Source: Odobenus rosmarus divergens (taxonomy: Eukaryota; Chordata; Mammalia; Carnivora; Odobenidae). Taken from it: a stretch of DNA of 64,000 nt. Made by a program: the position numbers and the translations under genes. Positions 1-12,051 of this stretch are shown here, in pieces. The stretch covers positions 305,731-369,730 of the forward strand of contig NW_004450481.1 in the NCBI RefSeq assembly GCF_000321225.1, given 5' to 3'. The notes under the pieces were generated by a model. That model was not told where the DNA came from, did no database searches, and saw nothing but the letters and a program-made list of their open reading frames with translations. How positions within the stretch are numbered: the stretch's first letter is position 1; every line of letters begins with the position of its first letter.

Positions 1-1743
1 GACACCTTTAAACATGTTTCTCTGGAATGTCCCTATGGGACATGGAGGTGGAAATCTCATTCCCAGTCAAGCAGTTTCTACAGAGTGTCTTGGAGATCCT
101 AGTCTGGAGGAGAATGTCATCGCACATAACAATGCACACGGAGGGCTGCCAAGTAAACAGACAGGGGTGGCGGGGGCACTCAGTAGCCCAGACATGCACC
201 TGTGAGGGCGGGGAGACTGCCACTAACCCCAGCTGAGCCTGCCCAAGGGGATACAAGACAACAAGCATGCCTAGGAGCACCTGTACTGAAGCCCTGGGAG
301 TAGACAGGCCTGCAACACGGATGGAAAGAGGCACCACTGGTGGGGAAACACCAAGGGAGCAGGGTCCTGAAGGGGGCAGGGGATGGGCATGTAGGGAGGG
401 GCATGGGGTTGAATGCAGCCACACAGAGAACAGGTGGATGGGACTGGAAAGGGTCAGACAATAAGGAGCTCCCAGGACCTTGCCCAGACAGCCTGGGTGG
501 AGCAGGGAGCAGATCCTAGCCTGTTCTCCCAAAAATGCTGCTTAAGATCAAAAGCGGACCAGGCCTCCCCAGAGCCCTCCCTGGATATCGCTCTTCCCAG
601 CCTCTCAGAGAACAGCCCCTGTCCATTCTGTCCTTCCTTCCTCTGCACGGTGGACCAGGCCCTGAACAGACTCACAGGGGTGACAGCTCAGCAGTAAGGG
701 CCCCTACACAGCAGGGCACCTACTGCCTTCCTCAAGAATGCCTACTTCCCACAGTGCTTCCAACTTTCCCGAAGTGTGCCCTGAATCTTCCCAAAATTCC
801 TTTCCTAGATCAGCCACCCTGGGGTTCCAACGTCTCTGCCATGTGCTGAGCTCTGGCCCGATATTTCACCATCCCATAAATGGGCACACTGCCCAGGACT
901 CAGGGATCCCTGGGAGGATCAGTTCGGCAGCACTATGCCTCTCCCCTCCTCTCTGAGGGTGGCATCATCAGCCTGCCGGCACCCACTGCTCTTCTACAGA
1001 GCCTGGGTCCTCTAGGCACCAGGTACCCAGTAGGCTCCCGGACTCCATGGTGAGCAAAAGACAGTCGCCACCACCAAGGAGGAGCGGAGCATCGTGGTCT
1101 GGTCAGGGAACAACTACAGAAGAACAAACGTGCTGGCAGGAGCAGGGAGAGGACTTCACATGGTCACGCCCCTGGCTGGTGAAGAGTATGAGGTTCCAAC
1201 CGTTAGCCTAGCTCTCCAGGTGCCCCACAGCCATCCCCTGCCCCTGCTGGGCTAATTTCACTACTTCCCCCTCCCTCCCCACCACACACACATTCACCTG
1301 GGCGTCAGCTCAGAGACACTCACAGACATTTGCATGCACAGCACTCCTTCCTGCTCTGGCAGATTCTCTACGTACTGTGCACCAGACGCTCCCTGTCTGG
1401 GCACAAATTATTCCCTATGCCTCGGGTGGGGGGCTGTGCCTGCTCAAGGCCAATTACCTCCCAGCCCCACAACCGACCCCCTGCTTTAAAAACCTCCCAA
1501 ATTCCCCCCAACTGAAATGAGTCTCTCTCTCCTCCACATTTCCATAGCCCCAAACCTACAAGTGGGACATTTCTTAATGTCCAATTTTTGTCAAGGCTAC
1601 TCTAATGACTGGGGCACCTCCTTCCTACATTTTCAATTCTAGGGGGGGTAGGGGGTGAGTTAGAAGTCTCACACTTATTCTACCTCTTGCAATGCTAGCT
1701 CTGTAAGCGGGCCTTCTGCAAACTTTTTTTTTTAAATAAACTT

Positions 1744-1763
1744 ATTTGTTTGTTTGTTTGTTT
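1744..1763. repeat. (TTTG)n simple repeat
   Basis: About four to five TTTG units follow an A/T-rich tract in EPS15L1 intron 1. Confidence 0.8.
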
Positions 1764-1839
1764 ACAGAATGGGTAAGATTTTGATGGAGCCTCAGGAGGG
1801 AGTGGGTGAGATGGGTGCAGAGAGGTTGATGCTTGGGTA

Positions 1840-1985
1840 GACACAGTTCCACCACTCAGCAGCAGAGGGAAGACAAGCTACAAAGCCTCCCGGGGCCTCA
1901 GCTTCCCCAGCCATGGAATGGGAATAATACAGTGCCTGCCCTGAGGATTACTTTAAGTACCAGATGAGAATATATAGGTAAAGCA
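1840..1985 (+). repeat. MIR-like SINE fragment
   Basis: The segment has the MIR pattern: a core with the cue GGGCCTCAGCTTCCCC, then AATGGGAATAATACAGTGCCTGCC, then a GAGGATTA tail. It is diverged and the edges are approximate. Confidence 0.6.
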
Positions 1986-3319
1986 CACCCTACAGCCCCC
2001 AAATGTTACTGCATCCATTGCTGCCCTTCTTATTACTATCACTGAGACAGAGAAGCTGGCTTTATTATAAAGAATCAGAGGTGGGGGTGGGAAGGGAAGT
2101 CAGGCAAGGCTACTAATCAGGGCGTGTTTGGCAAGCATCAAATCGCAGTCCTGACAGCACACCACACGAAATGATCTTTGCCAAAAAATGATAAAATATT
2201 TCACCAAAGGTTGGTTGGCTACGCTGCAGTACGTATTGTACTCATTTTCTCACTCAACTAGTTGGCTGAGTTGCTCCCAACAGTCTTTTACTAGTTCTTA
2301 GTCTTACTTATTACTTTTTTAAAAACATGCAATTAGACACACAGCAGGTTAAGTGCTTAGTAGCTGTGAATTAAAGGATAATTCCGAGTGGCTAAAAGGC
2401 AACAAAAAATTAAATCAAGAGGCCGAACGCCAACAGGACCAGCTTGGCGTGAAAGAAAATGCCGATTCCCTGGTCTGGTGTGTGGGCGAGAGAAACAGCA
2501 GCACCGACCTGCACGCACTCAGCAACTGTGGGCGTCCGCTCATCCCCTGTGGAATCCTTTTCTCAGTGGAGGAAGTGTCCACAAGGATACAGGGGTACAG
2601 CACTATGGGCCCAGAGACCGTTCTGGTCTTGAGCAAAGAAAACTCCCAACAGGGGCAATGTTCTCCACAGCACACACCTAGGTGCTGCCGGGTCCTGGCA
2701 CCTCCAGCCACAAACAGTGCTATTTCTAGGGTGTGGGGGAATTTAGAGGGTTAATCCACGCCCCAAACTTTCCAGTCCTGGATTAATAATCTCCCTGCGA
2801 GGACCTCACCCTCAACAGGCCTTTTCTTTTCTTTATTTTTTTCCTGTTTCTTCTTTCCCCCTTTAAAAGCAGTCTGAAAGAAGATCATTTCCTTTTCCCA
2901 CTGAATATGTAAAACTGAAAACATCCTTGTGGATTAAGAAAAGCCAATTTTCTGTGGCTCGACAGGCATGCTTGTTCCTGTCATTAGTAAATCAGAGAAC
3001 TCCCCTCCCCACACCCCCTCACAGCACAAGTGAAGGGACACAGGGAGCCCTGCGAAAGGGTGGGGACCTGGCCGTCAGGCCTCCCTGACTCCCCTCACCA
3101 GCGCACTGGGTGCCTGTTTCTTCAGACAGAATGTCTGGAGACAGAACATTTCCACTAATCGACTACCGTCAGTTAGAGAAGACTGCTCCCTGGCCTCTCT
3201 CTGGAGCGTGCAGCCATCCAATAACAGGCCGATTATCACCTGCCTGCCGCGGGGGCTCAGGACACAGCAGGGACAGAGCTGCTCCCGCCCTCCCAGGAGC
3301 CCATGGTGTGCTGTCCACA

Positions 3320-3460
3320 GGAGAGAACACTGGCTTTGGAGCTACGGTCTGATCCAAGCACCCCAACTCCCTGGGAGGCGTGAAACCTGTCACTTTAGCT
3401 CTGTCCTCCTCTGTTTCCTTGTTCAGAAACGAGCACAGGGACAGTGACAATGACACTTCC
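3320..3460 (+). repeat. MIR-like SINE fragment
   Basis: The segment reads as a degraded MIR core (CACTGGCTTTGGAG, then CTCTGTTTCCTTGTTCAGAA). Edges are approximate. Confidence 0.5.
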
Positions 3461-4756
3461 CTAATGGGGAGTCAATGGTGAAGGGACACAAAGCGGGTGT
3501 CAAACCCCCCTCCCTTCTTCTGTACAAGACCTGCACCCCAAATCTCTCCCCAATACCTGGGTTACCAGAGTCAAGGAACGGGGCTCTGACGGGGTGGGAA
3601 GGGGTGGGGGGTGGGGAGCAGCCAGTCTGAAAGGCTGCACCCATCTGCTTCCTCCAGTTCTGCTGGAACAGAAGAGGGAAAAGAGGAAGGAAGACCCAGG
3701 CCCCCTCTTCCTGCTCTCCTTCTTTCCAAGCCAGTGAAGGCAATTCGTCCCACTTCTGCAGGCTGCCACCCGACCTCCACCAGGGTATCTGCCACAGGGG
3801 CTCCTACTTAGCTGTAGGCCTGGGAGTCCAGCTCCAGCTGAGCCATCTAAAGGGCAGGGGCTCAGTTTTATTCTTCTTGGTCCCAGACCAGCACGGGGTA
3901 GGTGCTCAGCAAATGGAACCCGATGGTGCCCCTGGGAGCTAGGCTGCTTCTCAACTGCACCTAAATGTGGGATCCCACCAGGCCTGGAGGGCCCACTGCA
4001 AGGTGATGGGTCTTGTCTCACCTGACCCAGCCACCCACCTGGCACCACCCAGGAAGGCTGGTCTTGCCCTGCTGGCTGGACACTGCACCTGCCTCCTTCT
4101 CCTGCCTCCTCCCCACACTTAGAAGGCCCCAGTGCAAATAACCATCCCACACACTCCTTCGATCACCAACCCCTTTTACTCTTCTGGAAACAACCTCAGG
4201 CCAGGTTGCTCTTTATCACTTCATGCTCATATCACAACAAACATCTCTGAGCTAGTCCCCAGCTCTGCCCATTCTCTATGCAAGTGGTCAGATCTGAAGG
4301 TGTCACTCCACTCCTCAAGAACCTGCCATAGCTCCTCCCTGCTTCACATACTGTGGGCCTGCTCTACCATTCTGCCATTTGTTTAACAAATGATTACTGA
4401 GCACCTGGGGAACAAGGACAAATTAAAACAGTCCTTTGTGGACTTGTAGTCTATGCGGTAGGGGAGACTAACCATCAATCTGATAATGCCACCAACAGAA
4501 AATTACAGACTGGCATGTGGAAAAAGTACACAGTATCCCCAGAGGCATGAACAGAGAAGCCCGGCCAACCTGTCAGGGAAGGCTTTACCTTAGGAAGTGA
4601 TGTGCCAGCTGAGATACAAAGAGGAGTCGAGGTTAACCCAGAAATAAAGTGGGTGGAAGAACATCCCAGAAAGGGAGCCATAAAAAGCATGTGCAAAGGC
4701 CCTGAGGCAAGAGGGAATGTCGCCTGAGCAAGCAACTGAAAGAAAGGCCCAGGGTT

Positions 4757-4984
4757 GGGGCTCCTGGGTGGCTCAGTTAAGCGTCTGCCTTCAGCTCAGG
4801 TCATGATCCCAGAGTCCTGGGATCAAGCCCCATGTCAGGCTCCCTGCTCAGCAGGCAGTTTGCTTCTCCCTCTCCCTCTNNNNNNNNNNNNNNNNNNNNN
4901 NNNNNNNNNNNNNNNNNNNNNNNNNNNNNNNNNNNNNNNNNNNNTCTCTCAAATAAAAATCTTTAACAAAAAACAAACAAAAAG
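4757..4984 (+). mobile_element. CAN SINE containing an assembly gap
   Basis: A tRNA-derived head (GGCTCCTGGGTGGCTCAG) runs through the CTGCTCAGCAGG body into a CT-rich stretch. The CT tract is interrupted by 65 N, then TCTCTCAAATAAAAATCTTTAA forms the tail. Flanks GGCCCAGGG and GACCCAGGGG look like a target-site duplication (TSD). Confidence 0.9.
4880..4944. other. assembly gap (65 N)
   Basis: A run of N falls exactly in the CT-rich microsatellite-like part of a CAN SINE, consistent with a failure to assemble a low-complexity tract. Confidence 0.99.
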
Positions 4985-6104
4985 ACCCAGGGGCCGCAGG
5001 GCAAAGCAAACAGGGAGGGTAGAACTGGGAAGCATGGGATGCAGGTGAGCAATGTGTTGGATGGGAGCAGAAGCCCGATTCCAGGCTGCAGACGGTGACG
5101 GCCAGCCTTCCTGGCACCATCCTTCCCAGCTTTTAACCGGTGTATACAAAAGGAGAACTGACTTTCTATCAGCTGGTCTGAAACATGATCGGTAAATCGG
5201 TTCTGCCATCAAGAGTACAGCAATCCCACCCAGTAAGCAGGGCCAGACGGAAGTCTAAGGACATGGCTGTTTGTGGTCATCTGCAACCTCTACTTCCCTC
5301 CAGCAGCTTGTGACACTGAGGGCTGGGCCTACTATGGCGAACAGAGCATTCTAAGCAGGAGCAGCCCTCTGGGCCACCCCGCAGGCAGGTCTCCTTCCCT
5401 CTACCCACCCACCCCCACCCCCGCAACCACCACCATCAGCCACTCTCTAGGCAAGCAGAAACCCTGTCAGTCCCTTTTGTCTCAGGCCAATCTGTAGGCC
5501 AGGCACAAACTGTGTCCCATTTACCAACCACCTTCTTTCTTTAATCCCTAAGTCACCCTAGTTAAAAGAGGGCTATGGACCCCAGAGTCCCCAGCCCTGG
5601 CCTCCATTTAGGCCCTTTGAGCTGGAATTCCAGTGTCTTGGCTTCTGTTTATTCTGCTTTCCCTCTGTCTGAAAAAGCATTCCTTCCTCTCTTCCCAGCG
5701 TCCCCACAGCCCAGCCCAAATGCCCCTTCTCCATGCAGTCCTTTCCCAATGAAAGCAAGTTATCCACCCCTCATCCAGCTCAGACCACCCATGGCCTGGG
5801 CCTCCACCGTGGCCTGGATCAAGCCGACCCTCCTCGTGGACCAGGCATGGCTCATTCATTTCTGCATCAGCCATGGAGCAGCAAACACCTACCCGCGCAG
5901 GGGAACCTGTAAAGACGATAAGGCAGCTCTGTTTCTCCCATGACTCCAGTGACCTGAGATTAAAACAATAAACTAAGAATTCAAACAAGTGATCTTTTCT
6001 CCATCAGACTCCACAGTATCTAGAGGTTAGGTGGCATGACCACTGTTTAAAACCAAATGAGATCTCACACTGTTGAACGCTTGGCAGTTAAAAAAAAAAG
6101 GGGG

Positions 6105-6250
6105 GGGGCACCTGGGTGGCTCAGTCGGCTAAGCAACCGACTCTTGATTTCAGCTAGGGTCTTGATCTCAGGGTAGTGAGTTCAAGACCCGCACTGGGCT
6201 CCATGCTGGGCGTGGAGCCTACTTAAGAAGTAAATAAACAGACAAACAAA
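6105..6250 (+). mobile_element. CAN SINE, short older form
   Basis: The head GGCACCTGGGTGGCTCAGTC is followed by the ACTCTTGATTTCAGCT variant body and ends GTGGAGCCTACTTAAGAAGTAAATAAAC without the CT tract. It is a diverged, older subfamily. Confidence 0.9.
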
Positions 6251-6299
6251 ACCTACAATGCAACACAGAGCCCCAGGCCTGCATTAGAAGAGCTGTGTC

Positions 6300-6420
6300 C
6301 GCTCGAGCTCGCTGGGTGTGACCTTTCACAACTGACATATGCCTCTGGGCCTCAGTTTACACCTTTATAAAGTGAGGAGAAGACTGACCAGTGTGACTTG
6401 GGAGGATACAGTGAGCAACA
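6300..6420 (+). repeat. MIR-like SINE fragment
   Basis: The core TGACCTTTCACAACTGACAT and CTGGGCCTCAGTTTACACC, followed by AAAGTGAGGAGAA, follow the MIR pattern. Edges are approximate. Confidence 0.55.
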
Positions 6421-7184
6421 CAAAATGCCTTTCCTGCTAAGTCCGGGGCTCCTGAGGCCTCCCGAGGCCTCCCCGACTTCACATGTGGGACCACAAACTC
6501 TACTTCAGTTCTCACCTCGAAGATCACTTTTTCGCCCTGGGACACACTATGTATCTGCTCATTTCCTTCCGTCTGTGCCCCGCTCCTGAGAACCTCAGCT
6601 GCACGGGACAGAGCTGTCTTCAGGTTCCCTGCTGCATCCCACTGCCCATGAGGTGCCCAGCAGAGAGAAAATGCCTAATACACATCTAATGAACAAACAG
6701 CGTGCACGGGGTGCTGACATTCCACTGTCAGGAGGCAGATACATAACGTAGAGTTACTCCCAATTTGCACATGGAGAAACTGAGATACAGAAAATATAGC
6801 ACAACTGAGGGTACTGAAAGGACATCTGGGGACCCGAACACTGAAAAACACACCCTGAAGGGACCTCAAATGATAATGGGGTGGGAGAGTCGTCTTTGAG
6901 GAAGAATGTGTAGTAGTCTTCCGAGTGGACGCTGGCTGCTCAGGTGAGGTCTGAGTGGGGAGCCCCTGAAAGCACCCCCAGCGTGGCTGTCGAGATGCCT
7001 CTCATGGCGGGGGCGGGGGGGGTGGTTGCGTCCATCTGACAGCATAATAACGTGAGGTGGCCTGAGGCATCAGAGAGTAGACACTCAGCTCTCGGGTACC
7101 ATCTGATCAAAGACAGTCCACTTCCCGGAGCAGCTGATCGGGTGAAGAACCAAGCATGGGAAAGTTGCTTTAAAGTTCAAAATT

Positions 7185-7338
7185 GGGGCGCCTGGGTGGC
7201 TCAGTTGGTTAAGCGTCTGCCTTCGGCTCAGGTCATGATCTCAGGGTCCTGGGATCGGGGCCCGCGTCAAGCTCCCTGCTCAGTGGGGAGCCTGCTTCTT
7301 CCTCTCCCTAAAATAAAATCTTTAAAAAAATAATAAAA
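7185..7338 (+). mobile_element. CAN SINE with clear target-site duplication
   Basis: An intact head is followed by a shortened CT tract (TTCCTCTCCCTAAAATAAAATC). The 13-mer TTCAAAATTGGGG is repeated exactly on both sides, so this is a retroposed insertion. The missing CT tract must be a later deletion or a short source copy. Confidence 0.93.
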
Positions 7339-7684
7339 TTCAAAATTGGGGCAAAGGGAGCAAAATTTACATGTTCTTGCTTAACTGGTAGCTACTTGGT
7401 CCACAAACCAGGCCAATGCAGGTCAATAAGATAAAGAGCCAAGAAATTCTGGATCTTACAGGGTAGGGCCAATCTTTACTCTAAAACCTGACTTTCTACT
7501 CACCAACTTATACCACATCACCATTAGCATTCTAGTAAGACAGAAAGGGTAGCAATTATTTTAGAGAAAAAAAACAAGAGACGAAAGGACAAACAAGTGC
7601 CCCAAGCACTTGGCATTCACTGCAGACACATTCACCGGGTGTTGCTCTGGGCGAGGTGCCCAGCAGGCTGCCTGAAAGAGGAGA

Positions 7685-7815
7685 AAGAGCAGGGCTCTGC
7701 AGGCAGACAGATGTGGGGTCGACCCACCAACTATGGGACTTCGGCAAGTGACTTAAATCTCTGTGGGTCTCAGTTTCCTGTTTGCAAAATGGGAATAAAA
7801 ATTTAGAACCTGGCA
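7685..7815 (+). repeat. MIR-like SINE fragment
   Basis: A MIR core is visible as ACTTCGGCAAGTGACTTAAA, then GGGTCTCAGTTTCCTGTTTG and CAAAATGGGAATAA. Confidence 0.7.
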
Positions 7816-10479
7816 CCCATTAAAAAGATGATGTATCTCAAGTGCCTGGGCATAGGAAGCACATGACGAAGGAGGAGGGCCCCAGTGGCATAGGGGAGGG
7901 GGTGGAACTCCTTGGGCACAGGGCACACTCTTCATTAATGAGCCCAATATTTTCCATGTGCTTCCTGGGTCAAGGGCCACGCAAGGGACCCACAGAAGGT
8001 ACAGGAGGGAGAACTGTCATTGAGGTGGGACTGAGGGAAGACACCACCAAAGAGGCCTCCAAGAGTGGCCTGCAATGGGTAGGAGGTAGGCTAGGTTGCA
8101 GCAGGAGATCACGGCATGAGGTGGGGGGATGCGGAGGAGCCCTGGGAAGAGCCAGGGCTTAGGTGGAAATGGTGCGGCAAGGTGAGGTGGAGCAGGCCCA
8201 GGGCGCGTGGGAATGCTGAACCAGAAGCAGTCAAGCTGGACATACGGAGGGGAGCGAAATGGGAGCAGCTGGAGCTTTCTGGAGCAGGGGGGTGGTTGCG
8301 CGGAAGGAACTATGAGGGAGAGGCTAAGCAGGAAGGGGGACAGGCCCAGCCCTGTGAACCTGTGGATGTGGTAAGGAGGTGGCCAATTCCAGTGGGCAGC
8401 CAGTGGGGGGTGGGATGGAGGGTTGGCAAGGGAGAAAACAGGAGGCTGGACTCTTGGTGGGGGAAGGGCATGCTCTGTGGGGAGACCCTGAGACGGGAGC
8501 AGACAGAGAGAAAGAATGCAGAAGACAGAGTGAAGGCCAACTGGTGGGTTACAGTAACCAGTGTTGTGGGGTTCAAGGACGACCAATGACAGGCCACTGG
8601 GGTTAAGGATGGCATGATGACCAGTAGCTTATGAGAGACCACATGGTACAAAAGGGGTGAGGAACACAGATGCATTTCCGGGATAGGAGAGGCAAAGGGG
8701 AGCTGTGCTTGGGAGAAATCAACCCCAGACTCCTGACTCTTCAAATGGGCAAGATTTGTATTCAGGGTCAGAAGAGACTGTATAAGGAAAGAGGTGCCAT
8801 AGATATTGAGGAGTATGGAGCAGACCAGGAAAGATGCTGATGGGAAAAGTGCTGGGGACACACACTGCCCCCCCTCCCCTCTGCAAACCTGCTGGCAACC
8901 ACTTTATTCACCTTCAACAGGCCATCCACGTTCCAAGTGCGCCCTACACCTCAGTCCAACCAGAGCACAGCCTCATGCTCCAGGGGGCTCCCTGACTGCC
9001 CCCAACCAGAAATTATCCTGGAATCACATCCATGCTTCCCCAGTAATTATCTGTGAATCCGTGTGATCTCAGCTGGGCTGAAAACACCTGAAGGGCTATA
9101 CCTCCCACCTAGCTTGACGGGAACACCTGGTGCAGAACTTCACTAAGAACAGCCATAGAGAAATGTTGACATAACTACCTGAAAGAAAACCTACTCGTGC
9201 CTTCGTTCAACAAACATATAAAGGAACAGCGAAAAAACACTGAAGTCAGCGACCTAAAGTTGTCATAGGCTCCTGGCTGTCAGCCTCTTGCAACTCCTCC
9301 TTCAATTTTGCTCCCACCCCTAGCCCCATCCCACACATAGAGAAGAGCCACCTGTAAATGGCGCTGGTCGGTCGAACTCTCTGGGTCCTGCTTCACGCGT
9401 TTACCTGACAACTCCTGGGTGCTGGCCACAGGAGCAAGAGTCTGCACCTGCTCTGACTGGGTGCCTGGTCTCATGGGGAAACAGACATCTGTAGACCATG
9501 AATGGTGCTGAGTGGTATGTGGAGGAAACACACTGCTGGTGGGATGGAAGAGGGGGCCCTATTTATGACAAGTGGTCAGCAAAGGCGTTTGGGAAGAACG
9601 ACATCTGAGCCACCACCTGGAGAAGGGAAAAGAGCCAGGCACTGACAGCACCAAGAGAAGAAACAAGGAAGAGAACTTCAGGAAGAAGGAAGAGCCAGTG
9701 AGGACACCGTGAGAACAGAGAAAGCTTGGACTGCGGGAAGAGCAGAAAAGCAGCAAGTATGGCTGCAGTGTGGGTACCGGGGAAAGCATGAGGCGGGAGA
9801 GGGCAGGCAGGCACCAGACCAGCAAGGCTTCCTGAGAAGGAATTGGGATCTTATTCCGAAAGGTGCTAAGCAGGTGAATCACATGACCTGATTCATGTTT
9901 CCATACCTTAACTCACAGTGGCAAACCACTGCCTTCCTCCAAAGCTAATCCTTCATCAGTAAGATAAGAATTCCCCTCTCCATGTTGTGTGGATAAGCAC
10001 CAACCTGTTAGAAAGCACTTAAACTCTAAAGCACTCAATAAACATTAGCCACTGTCATGTTCAAAGTTCAAATTAGGGCTACTGTCAAAATTTGATAGAA
10101 GTTTTAAAAAGACTCCCCCCCAAACCGGAAGCACTTTCTCATTAAGTGAGCCTAAGCGAGTTTCGACCCCTACACACACAAACACACCCTAAACGGTTAG
10201 CAACTGGCTATTAGCAATAACACCCCACATCTGTATGGCATCTAGTTTACATAGCACTCCCCTGTTATAAGAACATGTTAATTAATAACCACTGGTCTTT
10301 AATACTTTTAATTTAGTGACAGTGTTACAAATTGGCTAGCTCTTGCAAGATTTAGCAGGTATGCATGTCTCTCTCCTTAGAACAGCTGGTCAGTCATGCC
10401 CACCTGCCTATCAGCTCTCTTAAGGTTTAGCATTCTTACTGCTGTGGTCTACATTCCCATATGTCCCAATCTGCCAGAG

Positions 10480-10640
10480 AATTAAATGATAATAATTACA
10501 GTATCACTGAGTGCTTTGATGTGCCAGGCACTGTTCTAAGCACTTTACACACTTAATCTTCACATTATCCCAATATTTTTTTTATATTTCCATTTTCCAA
10601 ATGAGTTCTAAGAGCTTCACCCAAGGACACTCAGAAGAAT
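10480..10640 (+). repeat. MIR/L2-like fragment split by a SINE
   Basis: GTGCCAGGCACTGTTCTAAG and CACTTTACACACTTAATCTTCAC are typical of old MIR/L2-class tails. A CAN SINE has inserted at its end. Confidence 0.6.
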
Positions 10641-10648
10641 AAGTGATA

Positions 10649-10842
10649 GGGGCACCTGGGTGGCTCAGTCGTTGAGCGTCTGCCTTCGGCTCAGGTCATG
10701 ATCCCAGGGTCCTGGGATCGAGCCCCGCATCCGGCTCCCGGAGCCTGCTTCTCCCTCTCCCACTCCCCCTGCTTGTGTTCCCTCTCTCGCTGTGTCTCTC
10801 TCTGTCAAATAAATAAAATCTTAAAAAAAAAAAAAAGAAGAA
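10649..10842 (+). mobile_element. young-looking CAN SINE
   Basis: This is an intact copy with CTTGTGTTCCCTCTCTCGCT and GTGTCTCTCTCTGTCAAATA in the pyrimidine tract and a long pure A-tail. Near-exact flanks AGAAGAATAAGTGATAG and AGAAGAAGAAGTGATAG are the duplication. The GTGTTCCC subtype recurs at 29163, 29290, 29575 and 46741. Confidence 0.95.
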
Positions 10843-11794
10843 GAAGTGATAGAGCCAAGAACTAAACACAAGATGATATGACCCTGTGTCCTCACTCTTA
10901 ATCCCAACTCTGTGCTAATTAATTCAGACAAAATTCTTATAATCTTGTGCTTGGTACAACACAGGTATTCAGTCAATAAAGGCAGCTGTTATTAGCAGGG
11001 CACAGGTAGTTTCTAGTTCCCTTGAGAGTGTCACCTCCGGGAGAGCAGCGACCTTGTCTGTCTGGGTGACTGCTGCGCTCCCAGCACCTGGACTAACGCA
11101 CATTTGACGGATAAATGAATGAACGCCCCTCCCAGAAAGCAGGGCTGCCAGCGCAAAGCTTTTTTTGCACGTATGTGTCGCTCCACTGTTACTGCCCCTT
11201 ACTAAGACCACCAGGCGTGTTTGAGGGCACAGGGAGGGGCCCGGAGACGTGCGATCCCCCCTTTCTCGATTCAAGGGTGGCGGAAACAGCTCCCAAGGAA
11301 TTGAGGGATGAGTCCAGGATCGCACTGCCGTAGGGTCCTGACTCTGGCAGGGCTCCGCCGTCCACCCCGGCGGGGACACTGTCTGCCCCGGCGCTGGGAC
11401 CCGTCAGGAAACAAAGACTCGCGGGGTCGACGCACCGGCAGAAAAGCTCACGCCCCTCGCCCACCTCCCCGAATGAGAGCCCAGTGCCACCGTGCATCGC
11501 CCGGCCAGGGAGCGGCGGCGAAGGCCGGGCGTGCAGCCGGGCCCGGGCCCCGGACTGTACAGACACAGACAGCGACCCCGCCTTGTACGCCGCCCGCAGA
11601 GGGTCGCCAGGGCGCGGGAGGCCGCGGGCCGGCCTGTCACCTTCAGGACCGGCCGCCCACTCGCCCGCCCTCCGCGGGGGCCCCTCAGCGCGAGCCGCCG
11701 CCGCCCGGCTGGGCCTCCCCGCACATCGGCCTCACCGCGATGCCCGCCTCGCGCCCCGCGCCCCGGCGCTGCGCCCCCGCCCGCCGGCCCGTAC

Positions 11795-11827
11795 CTGCTG
11801 GGAGAGCGGGAGGAGCGGGGCCGCCAT
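11795..11827 (-). CDS. EPS15L1: EPS15L1 first coding exon (partial gene)
   Basis: The exon encodes MAAPLLPLSQQ and is followed by a donor CAG/GTACGG. This matches the known N terminus of EPS15L1 (Eps15R), which starts MAAPLIPLSQQ in human. The protein is an EH-domain endocytic adaptor at clathrin-coated pits. Known family members have three EH domains, a coiled coil, DPF repeats and ubiquitin-interacting motifs; none of those exons is visible here. The start was chosen because the ATG sits in a TISU/YY1 element at a CpG-island start and because synteny with CALR3 fits. Substitution of L for I at residue 6 is conservative. The rest of the gene lies beyond position 1. Confidence 0.9.
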
Positions 11828-11831
11828 CTTC
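11820..11831 (-). promoter_or_regulatory. TISU element (YY1-type) over the EPS15L1 start codon
   Basis: The minus strand reads GAAGATGGCGGC, a full match to the TISU consensus SAASATGGCGGC, with the ATG being the EPS15L1 start. TISU elements are known to combine YY1-driven transcription with scanning-free initiation on very short 5' UTRs. Confidence 0.85.
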
Positions 11832-11874
11832 CCGCGGACTCGGGCTCCGAGCGCCGGGGAGACGGGGGCGGGGC

Positions 11875-11886
11875 CGCGCGTGCGCA
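11875..11886 (+). promoter_or_regulatory. NRF1-type site
   Basis: CGCGCGTGCGCA fits the palindromic NRF1 pattern YGCGCRTGCGCR. It lies about 50-60 bases upstream of the EPS15L1 start codon. Confidence 0.6.
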
Positions 11887-12017
11887 CGGGTGCGAGGGGC
11901 GGTGCGCGCGCAACTGAGTCCGGGAGGGGGCGTACCGAGGCAGGGCTACGCACGCGCGACCAAACCCAAAGGGGCGGGGTCGAGGGCGGGGCCGTGCACA
12001 CCTAGCCCGGGCCGAGA

Positions 12018-12051
12018 GGGGGCGGGGCCGGGGCCGGGGCAGGGGCCGGGG
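12018..12051 (+). promoter_or_regulatory. G-quadruplex-prone run upstream of EPS15L1
   Basis: Six runs of four or more G are separated by only one or two bases within 34 bases, about 190 bases upstream of the start codon and on the strand opposite the gene's sense strand. It also contains overlapping GC boxes. Confidence 0.75.

Larger units (their letters stand above)
1..11794 (-). other. EPS15L1 intron 1 (partial), no exon recognised
   Basis: This stretch lies downstream, on the minus strand, of the EPS15L1 first exon, so it is the start of intron 1 running off the window. I found no open frame resembling EH-domain or other EPS15L1 exons. EPS15L1 exon 2 is expected to be short (about 14 codons), so a miss is possible. 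It holds four CAN SINEs (4757, 6105, 7185, 10649), several MIR/L2-like pieces and one assembly gap. The rest is unique-looking sequence. The 7.9-9.9 kb part is strongly purine-rich on the plus strand, which produces long chance open frames. Confidence 0.7.

Noticed and set aside
8017..8861. Minus frames of 183-189 codons
   Set aside because: They come from strong purine skew on the plus strand. They have Ser/Leu/Pro-rich composition and no motif.
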